A stretch of 64,000 nucleotides of DNA, from the NCBI GenBank assembly GCA_027257055.1, contig JAPVLO010000985.1, positions 124,001 to 188,000 on the forward strand, written 5' to 3'. How positions within the stretch are numbered: position 1 is the stretch's first letter; each line of letters opens with the position of its first letter. Source of the DNA: Cephalopachus bancanus. Its lineage: Eukaryota > Chordata > Mammalia > Primates > Tarsiidae. The position numbers were made by a program, and so were the translations under genes. The notes below the pieces were generated by a model. That model did no database searches and was not told where the DNA came from. It worked only from the letters and a program-made list of their open reading frames with translations. Shown here one piece after another: positions 13,232 to 25,649 of the stretch.

Positions 13232-16200
13232 AGAATCTGTGTATGATCCTGATGTTTTTGGAAACAGGGTCTGGCTCTGTGGCCCAGGAGGGCCCGGGGA
13301 CAAGACTGTCATTTACTGCCAGCCTCGAAATCGTGGTCTCCACCTATCCCCCTGCCTCAGTCTCCATAGTGGCTGGGATGATGGTCACCTTGACACCAGA
13401 ACCCCTGTTTGGATGGGTGTGGAGACGGTGTCTGCCCGGGCTGGCCCTGGGCTCCTGGGCTCCAGTCATCCTCCCACCATGACCGCCCAGAGCGCTGGGA
13501 TTCCAGGCATGGGATGCCACACCAGACCTTCTGGTTCATTTTCGATGAAGGATTGAGGGTTTGGCTCGGGGGTTCAGCCTCGTCATCCCAGCGCTTTGGG
13601 AGGCTGAGCCCAGCGTCCAGCCTGAGTCTGCGGGTCTTACCCACCTTTGCATCTCGGCAAGACCATGTCTCTACACTCCACCAAAAATGAGCCGGGTGTG
13701 GTGGCATGTGCCTGTCATTGTGGCACCTCAGAAAGCCGGGGAAAGGCTCGCTGTCGTCCAGCAGACTGAGGTTGCGGTGGCCAGGAGTGAGAAACTGTCC
13801 TCCAGCCAGGGCTAAGGAGTCAGATTCCTACTCAAAGAAAAAAAGGAAAAAAGGAAAGAGAAGAGCATCCACTTGTGTATGGAGTTGGGATCATTGTGGA
13901 CAGACAGAAATCTTTTGGGAAGGAGGCTGCAACCTTGGGCCTAGAGTTCCTGAAAGACAGTGGATCAGCAGACAATCAGGTTGTGACTTTGGTAGGTTGA
14001 GGCGGGGGACTGCTGGAGCACAGAAGTTTGAGACCAGCCTGTGTCATGTAGTGAGAACTCATCGCTCCTTCGAATGCAAACACTGGAGTCGTGCATGGTG
14101 GCGCCTGCAGTCCCAGCTACACAGGATGCAGTGGCCTTTGACCTGGGGTATGCCTTTGCGTATCCCTGGCCGACAGCAAGTGCAAGTCCAGGCCGGACAC
14201 CTTGACTCACAGACATCACACCCACGCCCTGGTAGGCGGAGGCGTGAGACTGCCTGAGCCCCGGGGTCAGAGACCAGGCTGGGTGACATGGACAGAACTA
14301 GTCTCAGTGAGAGGTCCCCAAATGCAGTCAGGCATGGTGGCACCTGGAGTCCCGGCTGCTCAGGAGCTGAGGCAGGAGTACGGCCTGAGCCCTGCAGGTC
14401 AAAGCACTGGGGGTCACGATCTTGTCGCTGCACCCCAGCCCTGCCGATGGAGTCTCCGGTGACAAAATATACACCTCCCATGTGTGTCACAATGGGTGTC
14501 CACAGCTCCCCAGGAAACTTCTGCATGGGCGGGGGATGATGGAGGGATCTGGAGAGGAAGGGGCCATCCCCCCACTCAAAGTTGGCAGACCGGGTGACCA
14601 GAACCTGGGCTGGCCCTGGCCTTGCCACACCACCTTGCTTGCTCTGTGCGTGATGGCTGTCCTACCTCGGGGAAGTCTGTTCAGTGAGCTCATAAACATC
14701 TTTGTCCTGGGGCATGAGTGTGGAGCATGGAGACAGGCCATCTGCGGTGTGTGGCTGAACGCATGGGATGGACGTGCCTGGTGGCCACCTTTGAAACGTC
14801 CCATGAATGACAGGCCCAAAAGTGCCTTTTCCTTTCCCATCCCTGAGGGTAACTCCTTGCACTGGGTGGCAGGGGTGGTGGTGGTAGTGGTGGTGGTGGT
14901 GGTGATTATTATTTGGAGTTGGAATCCCACTCTGTCCCCCAGGCCAAAGAGGAGGGGCATGCAACTGGTCACCGCAGACTCCACCTGCTGGGCTTAGGTG
15001 ATCCTCTCACCTTGGCCCACTGAATGTCTGGAACCACAGGCCTGCGCCACCATGAGCTGCTAATCTTTGGATTTATTTTTGATGGCCAAGACAATATCTT
15101 GCCCCCGTCCCGATTTGATGTTGAACCTGCAGGCTCAGCCCATCCACACGCTTGGCCTGTGTAGGGCCGGAATGCCAGGCTGAGCCCCTGAGACTGGCCT
15201 ATGGTTGTGGTGGTGGTGGTAGTTGGTATTATTATTCTAAGTTGGAGTCTTGCTCTGTCGCCCAAGCCAGGGCACAGAGGCCCGCTCTCGGCCACTGCAG
15301 CCTCCACCAGCCTTGCTCTGGCAATCCTCCCCCAACGGCTTCCAGAGTGGCCAGAATGACAGACGTGCACCATCACAATCAGATCTTTTTTTGACTTTTT
15401 GTAGAGACAAGGTCTCGTCAAGGTGCCTGGGCCTGTCTCAAACCCAGGGGTTAAGTCCATCCTCATGCCTCAGTCTCCCAGAACACCAGGATGACAGGAC
15501 TGTCCCCTGCACCTGGCCTGTACACCCCTCTCGGGACTCACCACGAGGACCACTCCTTTCCGATGACCTGGAACCTCGGAGAGTATGGGCGCAGTTGCCC
15601 ACCAAACCCTCCCCAAGGGGAGCGCCTGAGGCATAGGAGTGTCTCTGCTGGGGTGCCAAACCTCTGCCCGCCTCGTTCCCCATGTTGGACCCACTCGCTA
15701 CCTCAATGGCCACCTCGGGGAAAGGGAGGGTGTGATTCTCAAACCATCGGGGGAACGGGGACTTCTTGGTGACTCACGTCTGTCTCCTCATTACTCAGAG
15801 AGGCTGGGACAGGAAGATGGCCAGAGCCTGGGATCTCGAGACCAGGATGGACAGCATAGCAAGACCCCACCATGACCCCAAGCAAAACCCAGAAAACCCT
15901 GGGTGAGCACAGGCCTTGGTGGGAGGATCGCCTCTGGCCCAGTGTTCAAGACCAAGCAGGAAGACCCGGATGTCGACCAAATGGAAAGCCTGTGTTTTCA
16001 GCAGTTTGGGAGACGAAGGCAGAGAAGATGTCCCTAGTTGGGTGGTTTGAGAGCAACCTGTACAACCTAGTGAGGAAAGAAAAGAAAAGAAAGAAAAGAA
16101 AGAAAGAAAGAAATGAAGGAATAAAGGAAGGAAGGAAGAAAGACATAAACAAAATCTAAATCAACAAAGAAATCCTTTCATCTGAAAACCTTCTGCCCTC

Positions 16201-16496
16201 AGTCCTTCCCCTCACATACGAGGGTCCCCAATCTCAGCACCTTACAGCCCCACCCCCTCATGGCTGCCCCCACTTAGGTTCAGGAGTTCCAGAGACCCCC
16301 TGGCCAGGTTTCTGCCAACTCTCCTCTCCGAGGTGAGAATTGTGCCCCAGTCAGGCTGGTCCTCTGACTCAGCAAAGAGGACGTTACGCCAAGAAAGGTC
16401 AGGGACACATCCTCACCTGGGTTCATTTATTCCCCTCAAGTACCATTTTTTCTGGCTCTAAAGTCAATCACCCTTTAAACACACCACACACAGTTG
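13232..16496 (+). repeat. Unit 5 (3,265 bp), full
   Basis: Landmarks: F1 tail 13833-13866, F3 from 14191, R2 linker 14874-14912 (one of the longest GTG runs), R3 linker 15199-15238, F4 from about 15763, GAAA tract 16072-16144. The tract is followed by tctaaatcaacaaag, a marker shared with unit 3. Confidence 0.92.
16072..16144. repeat. (GAAA)n tract, unit 5
   Basis: About 73 bp of GAAA and GGAA blocks, then cataaacaaaatctaaatc and the acaaagaaatcc border. Confidence 0.9.
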
Positions 16497-19400
16497 AGAC
16501 TCTGTGTATGATTCTGATGTTTTGGGAGACAGGGTCTGGCTCTGTGGCACAGGCTTGGGAACGGGGACACAACCATAATTCATCTCTAGCCTCGAAATCA
16601 CGACTCTGGTGATCCTTCTACCTCAGCCTCTGGAGTGGCTGGGATGACGGGCACCACACCCCCAGAACCCCTGTTTGGATGGGTGCAAAGATGGGGTCTC
16701 CTTATGAGGCTCGGGTTGGCCTTGAGCATATGTACTACAGTCATCCTCCCAATTCGGTCTCCCAGAGTGCTGGGATTCCAGGCATGGGCCGCCATACCCG
16801 ACCTTCTGGTTCGTTTTTGGCAAAGGATCAAGGCTGGGCTCAGGGACTCAACCTAATCATCCCAGCACTTTGGGAGGCTGAGGCCAGTGGCTGGTCTGAG
16901 CCCCCGGGTCCAAGTCGTACCTGGGCACCTCAGCAAGATCTCGTCACTACTCTCCATCCCAAATAGCCAGGCATGGTGGCACGCACCTGTCTTTCTGGCC
17001 CCTCAGGAGACCAGTGGGGAGGATCACCAGAACCCTGCGGGCCAAGGCTGTAGTGGCCAAAAGTGCACCACTGCCGTCCAGCCTGGATGATGGAGTGAGA
17101 CACCGACTCAAAAAATAAATAAATAAAAGGAAAGAAAAGAAGAGCACCCATTTTTGTATCAAGCTGGGATCATCGTATACAGACAGAGATCATTGGGGAA
17201 GGAGGCCGAAGCCTTGGGCGTAGAGTTCCTAAAAGACAGTGGATCAGCAGACAATCAGGCTGTGGCATTGGGAGGCCAAGGTGGGGGACCGCCGGAGCCC
17301 GGGAGTTTGAGACCAGCCTGGATTGCGTAGCGAGACTTCATCACTCTCCGGAACACAAACATTCGAGCTGCCTTTGGTGGCACCCACGGTCCCAGCTACA
17401 TGGGATGCAGTAACCTCCATCCCAGGGCGTGCCCGTGTGTCACTCTTGCGACAGCACGTGCAAGTCCAAACCAGGCACCATGGTTCATGGCTGTCAGCCC
17501 TGCTCCCTTGAAGGCCGAGTTGGGAGGCTGCTTGACTCCAGGGGTTGGAAACCAGCCCGGATGATGTGGCCAGACCTCGTCTGGGTGAGAGATCCCCAAA
17601 ATGGAGTCAGGTGTGATATACCAGGCAGTCCTGGCTGCTCAGGAGCCAAGGCAGGAGGACCGACTGAGACCTGATAGTCAAGGCCCTGAAGCCATGATCC
17701 TGTCGCCACACCCCAGCCCAGCCGACGGAGACTCTGATGACAAAAAATGATGCCACCCACGTAGATCACGAAAGGTGACCTCGGCTTCCCAGTTAAAGTT
17801 CTGTGTGGGTGTGTGACGAATGAGTGATCAGGAGACAAAGAGGCCCTTCCCATGCCTGACGGTTGCAGACTGGGCGACCGAAACCAGCACTGGCCGTGAT
17901 GCTGCCGGACCACCTTGATCACTCTATCCACAGCCGCCCTACCTCACGACCTTCTGCTCTGTGAGCTCACACATGTCTTTGCCATGGGGCACTAGTGTGG
18001 AGGATGGAGATGGGCCTTCTGTTGCCCATGGCCAAAGACACAGGCTGGATGTGCTGATGGTCACCTTTGAAACCTCCCAAAAACAACAGTCAGGAAACTG
18101 CCTTTTCTTCTCCCATCCCTGGGTGTGACTTCTCATGCTGGATGGCAGGGGTGGTGATAGTGGTGGTGGTGGTGATTATTATTATTTGTTGTCAGAATCC
18201 CACTCTGTCACCCAGGCTGGAGTGCAAGGTCACACTCACAGCCACTGTGGACTCCACCTGCTGGGCTCAGGCGATTCTTCTGCTTCCGCTCCCAAGTGGC
18301 TGGAACCACAGGTCTGTGCCACCATGCCCAGCGAATCTTCGATTCATTTTTGATGACCGAGATGAGGTCTCGCCCTGTGTCCTGGGCTGGTGTCGAACCT
18401 GCAGGCTCAGGCCATCCACTCACCTGGGCCACCAAAGGGCTGGGATGCCAGTCTGAGGCCCTCAGTCCGATCTGTGGTTGTGGTGGTGGTAGGTATTATT
18501 ATTCTGAGTTGGAGTCCTGCTCTCTCACCCAGGCCAGAGTGCAGGGGACCGCCCTCCAACACCGCGGCCTCAACCGACTGGGCTCTGGTGATCCTCCCAC
18601 TGTGTCTTCCAGAGTGGCTGGAAGGACAGGCGTGAGCCACCATGCTCGGCTCATTTTTTTTGGCTTCTTATAGAGACGAGGTCTCACCAAGGTGCCCAGG
18701 CTAGTGCTGAACAGATGGGCTCAGGCCATCCTCTCACATCAACCTCCCAGAGGGCCGGGATGAAAGGCTTGAGTCCCCACACCCAGCCTCCACACACCTC
18801 TCAGGGCCCCACCATGAGGCCCACTACCCTCTGAGGACCTGGGACCCAGGAGAGGGCAGCTGTCATTGCCAGCCGAACCCTCTGTGGGAGAAGCGCCTGG
18901 CTCAGGGTGTGTCTCCACTGGGGCCCCCACTCCTCCTCCTGCCTCATTCCCAAGGGCGGACCCACTCACTCCTATGGGGGTCCACCTTGGGGAAAGGGAA
19001 GGTGAAACTCTTAAACATTCAAGAGGGCGGAGGCGGCCCAGCCATTCACGGCTGTCTCCTTGGCACTCGGGGAGGCCAAAATGGGAAATGGCCAGTGTCC
19101 GGGAACACAAGACCAGGCTGGACACCATAGCAAGTCCCCACCTTGACCCCAAGCAAAAGCCTGAAAACCTTGGGTGAGTGCAGGTCTTGGTGGGAGGATA
19201 CCCTCTGGCACAGAGTTCAAGACCAGGCAGGAACACCAGGATTGGCCAAATTGAAAGCCTGTGATTGCAGCAGTTTGGGAGGCCCAAGCTGAGAGGATGG
19301 CCCTAGTTGTGTAATTTGAGAGCAGTCTGAGCAACCTAGTGAGGAAAGAAAAGATAGAAAGAAAGAAAGAACGTAAGAAAGAAAGAAAGAATTGAAGCAA

Positions 19401-19790
19401 CAAAGAAAGAAAGAAAGAATTGAAGCAACAAAGAAAGAAAGAAAGATTAAAAGAAAGAAAGAAATCCATTCTCCTGCAAACCTTCTGCCCTCAGACCTTC
19501 CCCCCTACCCCCCACATGTGAGAGCCCTCTGTAAGCCCGGCACCTTACAGCCCTAACCACCCCACAGTGGCTGCCCCTACTTTGGTGCGGGAGTTCCCAG
19601 GCTCCCTGCTGGCTCCCCTCTCTGAGGTTAGAAATGTGCCCCAGGCAGGTAGACCCTCCGACTCTGCAACGAGGACCTTCCACCAAGAAAGGCCAGGGAC
19701 AAATCCCTCACCCGGGGACATTTCTTCCTACACAACCCCATTATTCCTGATCTAAAACTAGTCACTCTGTGAGCACACCACGTGCTGTTT
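16497..19790 (+). repeat. Unit 6 (3,294 bp), full
   Basis: Landmarks: F1 tail 17109-17143 (AAAT repeats in place of the usual GGAAAA), F3 from about 17469, R2 linker 18150-18188, R3 linker 18471-18508, F4 from 19034, GAAA tract 19342-19464 with an internal 28-bp duplication. Confidence 0.92.
19342..19464. repeat. (GAAA)n tract with internal 28-bp duplication, unit 6
   Basis: About 123 bp. The word attgaagcaacaaa occurs at 19391-19404 and 19419-19432, each flanked by GAAA runs, which makes a 28-bp period. Confidence 0.92.
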
Positions 19791-22516
19791 AGAATCTGTG
19801 TATGATTCTGATGATTTTGGAGACAGGGTCTGGCTCTGTGGCCCACCCTGGTACCCATGGACATGACCATGGTGCATTGCCAGGCTCGAAATCATGGGCT
19901 CCAGGTGATCTTCCCCACCTCAGCCTCCAGAGTGGCCGGGATGACAGGACCCTCAACCCCAGACTCCCTGTTTAGATGGGTGTGGAGACGGGGTCTCCCT
20001 GCATGACCCAGGCTGGTCTTGGGCTTCTGGGCTCCAGCCATCCTCCCACCTCAGACTCCCAGAGAGCTGGAGTTTCAGAGGTGGGCTGCCATGCCAGGCC
20101 TTCTGGTTTGTTTTTGATGAAGGATCAAGGCCAGGATTTGGGGCTCATCCTCATCATCCCAGCACTTTGGGATGCCAGGCCAGCAGCCGGCGTGAACCTG
20201 TGACTGAGAACTGTGCAGACAACTTGGCAAGAACTCATCTCTACCCTCCATCCCAAATGAGCTGTGCATGGTGGCACATGCCTGTCATTCCAGCTCCTTG
20301 GAAGGCTGACGAAAGACTCTCCAGAACCTGGCGGGCTGAGGCTGCGGTGGCCGGGAGGGAGCCACTCTCATAAAGTCTGGGCAAAGGAGTGAGGCTCCGA
20401 CTCAAAGAAAAAAAGGAAAAAAGGAAGAAAAAGAAAAGCATCCATTTGTGTATGGAGATGGGATCATTGTGAACAGACATAGATCATTTGGGAAGGAGGC
20501 CCCAGGCTTGGGCCTAGAAATTCCAAAAGATAGTGGATCAGCAGACAACTGGGCTGTGGCTTTGGGAGCCTGAGGTGGGGTACCGCTGCAGCCTGGAAGT
20601 TCAAGACCAGCCTGGGCCAAGTAGTGAGACCTTGTCACTCCCCAGAACACAAGCACTGAGTCATGCGTGGTGACACATGCCTCCTGGCTTCACGGGATGC
20701 GGTGGTCTATGTCCTGGGACTTGACTTTGTGTCGCCCCCACTGACAGCATGTGTGAGTACAGGCCTGGCACGGTGTCTCATGGTCATCAGTCTCAGGCCC
20801 TGGGAGGCCAAGGTGGGAGGCTGCCTGAGTCCCCAGGGTCAGAAACCAGCCCAGGCAATGTGGCCAGACCTCGTCTCAGTGAGAGGGCCCCAAAATCAAG
20901 TCAGGCGTGGTGGCTCCTGGAGTCCAGGTTGCTTGGGGTCCAAGGCGGCAGGACCACCTCAGCCCTGCAGGTTGAGGCCCTGAATGCCAGGATCATGCTG
21001 CCACACCCAGCCTGGCTGTTAGAGACTCCAGTGAAAAAAAGAAACCTCATGACGGGCGCCCACGACACTCCAGGAAAAGGTCCATGTGGCCATGGGATGT
21101 TGGAGTGATCGGGAGAGGAAGGATCCCTCCCCCTGCCCGAAGGAGGCAGACCAGGTGACTGGAAACTGGACTGTCAGCAGCATTGCCGGACCTCCTTGAT
21201 AGCTCAATGCCTGATGGCTGTTCTAACTCAGGGAAGTCTGTTCCTTGAGCTCATATGTGTCTTTGCCATGGGGCACGAGTGTGGAGGGTGGAGGGTGGAG
21301 GCAGGACTTCTGGGGCTTGTGGCCGAAGGCACGCGATGGATGTGCCCAGAGACCAACTTTGAAACCACCCACAAAGACAAGCAGGAAAGTGCCTTTTCCT
21401 CTCCCATCCCTGAGAGTGACTCCTCACCCTGGGTGGCAGGGGTGGTAGTCGTGGCGGTGGTGGTGATTATTATTATTTGGAGTCAGAATTCTGCGTTGTT
21501 GCCCAGGCCTTAGCGTAAGGGCACGATCATGGACAACGTGGACTCCACCTGCCCTGCTCAGTGATACTTCCGACTTGAGCCATCGAGTGGCTGGAACCAC
21601 AGCCCTGCGCCACCATGCCTGGCTTATCTTTAGATTTATTTTTGATGGCCAAGACGAGGTCTCACCCTGTGTCCCGGGCTGGTGTCAAACCCGGGACTCA
21701 GGCCGTCCACTCGCCTGTGCCTCCAAAGGACTGGAATGCCTGGTTAAGCCCCTCAGACTGGTCTGTGGTTGTGGTAGTGGTTGGTATTATTCTGAGTTGG
21801 AGACCAGCTCTGTTACCCAGGCCGGAACACATGGGCCCGCTATCAGCCACCGTGGCCTCCACCGGCTGCGCTCTGGCAATCCACCCACAGCAGCCTCCTG
21901 AGTGGCTGAAATGGAAGACCTGCACCAGCAAGCTAGTCTCATTTTTTCGTCTACTTACAGAGACGTGGTCTGGGCAAGGTGCCTGGGCTAGTCTCGAACC
22001 TGGGGGCATAGGCCATTCTCTTGCCTCAGCCTCCAGAGCACAGGGATGAGAGATGTGAGCCCTCATGCCTGGCCTCCACACCCCACTTGGGGACCCACAG
22101 TGAGGTCTGCTCCCTGATGATGACCTGCGACCCTGAAGAGTGTGGCTGGAGTAACCTGTTGGGACCTCTGTGGGGGGAGTGTCTGGTGCTTAGGTGTGTC
22201 TCTGCCAGGGCTCCCTCCCCTCCTCCAACCTTGTTCCTCAGGGTGGACCCACTCGCTTCTCCCAGGGGCCATCTGGGGAAAGGGAGGGCGTGACTCTCAA
22301 ACCTTCAGAGGGGCAGAGATGGCCGGGGACATGAATGTCTCCTTGGCATTTGGGGAGGCCAAGACGGGAAGATGGCCAAAGCCCAGGAGCTCCCAATGAG
22401 GACCTGCCACCAAGAAAGGCAAGGGACATATCCCTCACCCACGGACATTTCTTCCCCACATCCCATTTTTCCTGAATCTAAAGACAGACACCCTGTGAAC
22501 ACACCACGTGCAGTTG
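19791..22516 (+). repeat. Unit 7 (2,726 bp), F4-to-N1 deletion
   Basis: Modules R1 to N3 are intact: F1 tail 20404-20437, F3 from 20762, R2 linker 21440-21477, R3 linker 21762-21795, F4 from 22321. Near 22392 the F4 word ggagctc joins the N1 word ccaatgagg. This removes the rest of F4, F5, F6, the GAAA tract and the first part of N1, about 550 bp. Confidence 0.9.
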
Positions 22517-25500
22517 AAAATCTGTGTAAGGTTCTGATGTTTTGGGGGACAAGGTATGGCTCTGTGGCCCAGGCTGGGGCCCGGGGACATGACTGACATT
22601 CACCATCAGCCTTGAAATCATGGGCTCTGACGATCCTTCCGCCTCAGTCTCCAGAGTGGCCAGGAAGATGGGCACCACACCCCAGACTCCCTGTTTTTAT
22701 GGGTGCAGAAATGGAGTCTCCCTGTGTGGCCTGGGATAGCCTTGGGCTCCAGCAATTCCCCGGCCTTGGCCTCCCAGAGCACTGGGATTCCAAACATGGG
22801 CTGATGTACCAGGCCTTCTAGTTCATTTTTTGAGGAAGGATCAAGGCCAGGTTCTGGAGCTCAGCCTTGCCATCCCAGTGCTTGGCGTGGCCGAGACTAG
22901 TGTCCGGACCGAACCCCTGGGCTGGGACCTGCACGGGCACCTCAGTGAGACTAGTCTTTACCCTCTATCCCAAATGAGCAGGGCGTGGTGGGGCATGCCT
23001 GTTGTCCCGGCTCCTCGGAAGGCCGGGGAAAAGCTCACGGGAGCCCAGTGGGCCAACACTGTGGTGGCTGGAAGCGAGGCACCAGCCTCCAACCTGGGCA
23101 ATGGAGTAGGACTCCGAATCAAAGAAAAAATGATAAAAGGAAAAAAAGAAGAGCATCCATTTGTGAATGGAGTTGGGATGAACAGACAGAGATCATTTTG
23201 GAAGGAGCCCCAGCCGAGGGCCTAGAGACCCTGAAAGATGGTGCATCGGCAGACAATCAGGCTGTGGCTTTGGGAGACCAAGGTGGAGGACCGTTGAAGC
23301 ACAGGAGGTCGAGACCAGCCTGTTCCACGTAATGAGATCTCGTCGCTCCCCAGAATGCAAACACTGGAGTTGTGCATGGTGGTGCCCGTGGTCCCGGCTA
23401 CACGGGATGTGGTGGCCTCCAACTCAGGGCTTTCCTTTGAATCGCCCCTGCCAACAGAACATGCAATTCCAGGCCGGGCAGTGTGGCTCACAGCCATCAG
23501 CCCTATGCACTGGGATGCTGAGGTAGTAGGTGGCCTGTGCCCAGGTTTCGGAGATGAGCCCGGGTGACATTGACAGACCTCGTCTCTGTGAGAAGTCCCC
23601 AAAATCGGGTCTGTCATGGGTGGCCCCCCTGAGTCCTGACTGCTAGGGCGCTGAAGCGGGAGGACCTCTTCAGCCCCGCAGTTTGAGGCTCCAGGAGCCA
23701 GGATCATGCCGCTGCACCATACCAGGCCAACCGAGACTCTGGAGACAAAAAAGACACCTCCCACGTGCATCATGACTGGCCTCCACGGACCCCCAGCAAA
23801 AGGTCCGTGTGGGCAGGGGATGATGGAGTGATTGCAAAAGGAAGGGACCCTTCCCCCACTCAAATTTGGCAGACCGGGCAACCGGAACCTTACCTGGTGG
23901 CAGCGTTGCCGAACTGCTTTGATCATTCTGTGTCCAGTGACTGCCCTAACTCGGAGCTGTCTGTTCCATGAGTTCACAGGTATCTTTGCCATGGGGCACC
24001 AGTGTGGAGTGTGGAGGCAGGCCTTCTGGGATGCGTGGCTGAAGGCCCCAGATGGACTTGACCTATGGCCACCTTTGAAACCTCCCACAAATGACAGGTG
24101 GGGAAGTGCCTTTTTCTCTGATCCCTGATGGTGACTCCTCTTGCTGAGTGGCAAGGTTGGTAGTGGTGGTGATTATTATTATTTGGAGTTGGAATCACAC
24201 TCTGTCACCCAGGCCTTAGCACAGGGGCATGCTCATGGTCACCATGGACTCCACGTGCTGGGTTCAGGTGATTGTCCCGCAATGTCCCCCTGAGTGACTG
24301 GAAACACAAGCCTGTGACACCAAGACCGGCTAGTCTTTGGTTTTATTTTTTACGGCCGAGATGAAGTCTCACCTGGTCTCCTGAGCTGGTCTTCAATCCC
24401 CAGGCTCAGGCCATTCATTCACTTGCCTTGGCCTCTGAAGGGCCAGGATGCCAGGCTGAGCCCCTGAGCCCAGCCTGTGGTTTTGGCTGTGGTGGTTGGT
24501 ATCATCTTGCTGAAACAGCATCACACTCTGTCAACCAGGCCGGAGAGCAGTGGCCCACTCTTGGCCACCGCAGCCTCCACCAGCTGGGCTCCTGCAATCC
24601 TGCCACCATGGACTGCTGAGTGGGCGGAATGACAGGCATGTGCCACCACACTCGGCTCATTTTTTTGGCTTCTTGTAGAGATGAGCTTTTGCAAGCTGCC
24701 CAGGCTGGTCTCGAACCCAAGAGCTCAGGCTATGCTCTCACCTTGGCCTCCCAAAGTGCTGGGTTGACAGGCGTGAGCCCCTGCAAATGGACTTCACACC
24801 CTTCTCTGGGCCCTACCGAGAGACCTGCTCCCTTCAGATGACCCGGGACCCTGGAGAGGGCAGCTAGAGTTGCCCACTGAGCCCACCACAGGGGAGCGAC
24901 TGGGGCAGGACCATGTCTCCTCTGGAGTGCCAACCCCTGCACCCGCCTCAATCCCCAGGGTAGACCTGCTCACCCGTCCCAGAGGTGGCCTTGGGGAAAG
25001 GGAGGGCCTGGCTCTCAAACCATTGGGGGGCAGCCAGATGACTCACGCCTGTCTCCTCGGCACTTCGGGGAGGCCAAGACGGGAAGATGGCTGAAGCCCA
25101 GGAGCTGAGACTGTGCTGGAGACCATAGCAAGCCCCAACCTCGAACCCAAGCAAAGACCCTGACAACCTTGAATGAGGGCAGGGCTTGGCGGGAGGATTG
25201 CCTCTGGCTCAGATTTCAGGACCAGGCAGGAAGACCAGGATGTCGACCAAATGGAAAGTCTGTGATTGCAGCAGTTTTGGAGGCCCACGCCAAGAGGATG
25301 GCCTGATTTGTGCAGTTTGAGAGTGGCCTGGGCAACCTAGTGAAAAAAGAAAGAAAGAAAGGAAGGAAGGAAGGAAGGAAGGAAGGAAGGAAGAAAGAAA
25401 GAAAAAAGAAAGAAAGAAAGACAGAAATCCATTCTCCTGCCAACCTTCTTCTCCCAGTCCTCCCACCGCCCACCCCACAAATGAGGGTCCCAAAAGCTCA

Positions 25501-25649
25501 GCACCCTTCAGCACCACCCCCCCAATGACGACCCCCCCCCTTTGGTGTGGAAGTTCCCAAGGCTCCCTGGCAGGGTTCCTCCGGCTCTCCCAATCCCATT
25601 TTTCCTAGCTCTAAAGTCAGTCGCCCTGTGACCACACCACGTCCAGTTG
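22517..25649 (+). repeat. Unit 8 (3,133 bp), small N1 deletion
   Basis: Landmarks: F1 tail 23121-23152, F3 from 23472, R2 linker 24155-24184, R3 linker 24475-24512, F4 from about 25031, GAAA/GGAA tract 25342-25426. Near 25590 the N1 words ggctctcc and caatcccattttt are fused. This removes about 120 bp that elsewhere holds the gaggtgagaaatg and aagaaaggccaggg words. Confidence 0.9.
25342..25426. repeat. GAAA/GGAA tract, unit 8
   Basis: About 85 bp with a central (GGAA)n run flanked by GAAA runs. Confidence 0.92.

Noticed and set aside
23222..24154. 310-codon minus-strand open frame, and similar ones at 44832-45665, 6391-7224 and 7055-7810
   Set aside because: Each spans several unrelated modules and the start and frame differ between units. 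The Thr or Phe/Leu/Ser runs are translated AAT/CAC or TTTC microsatellites.
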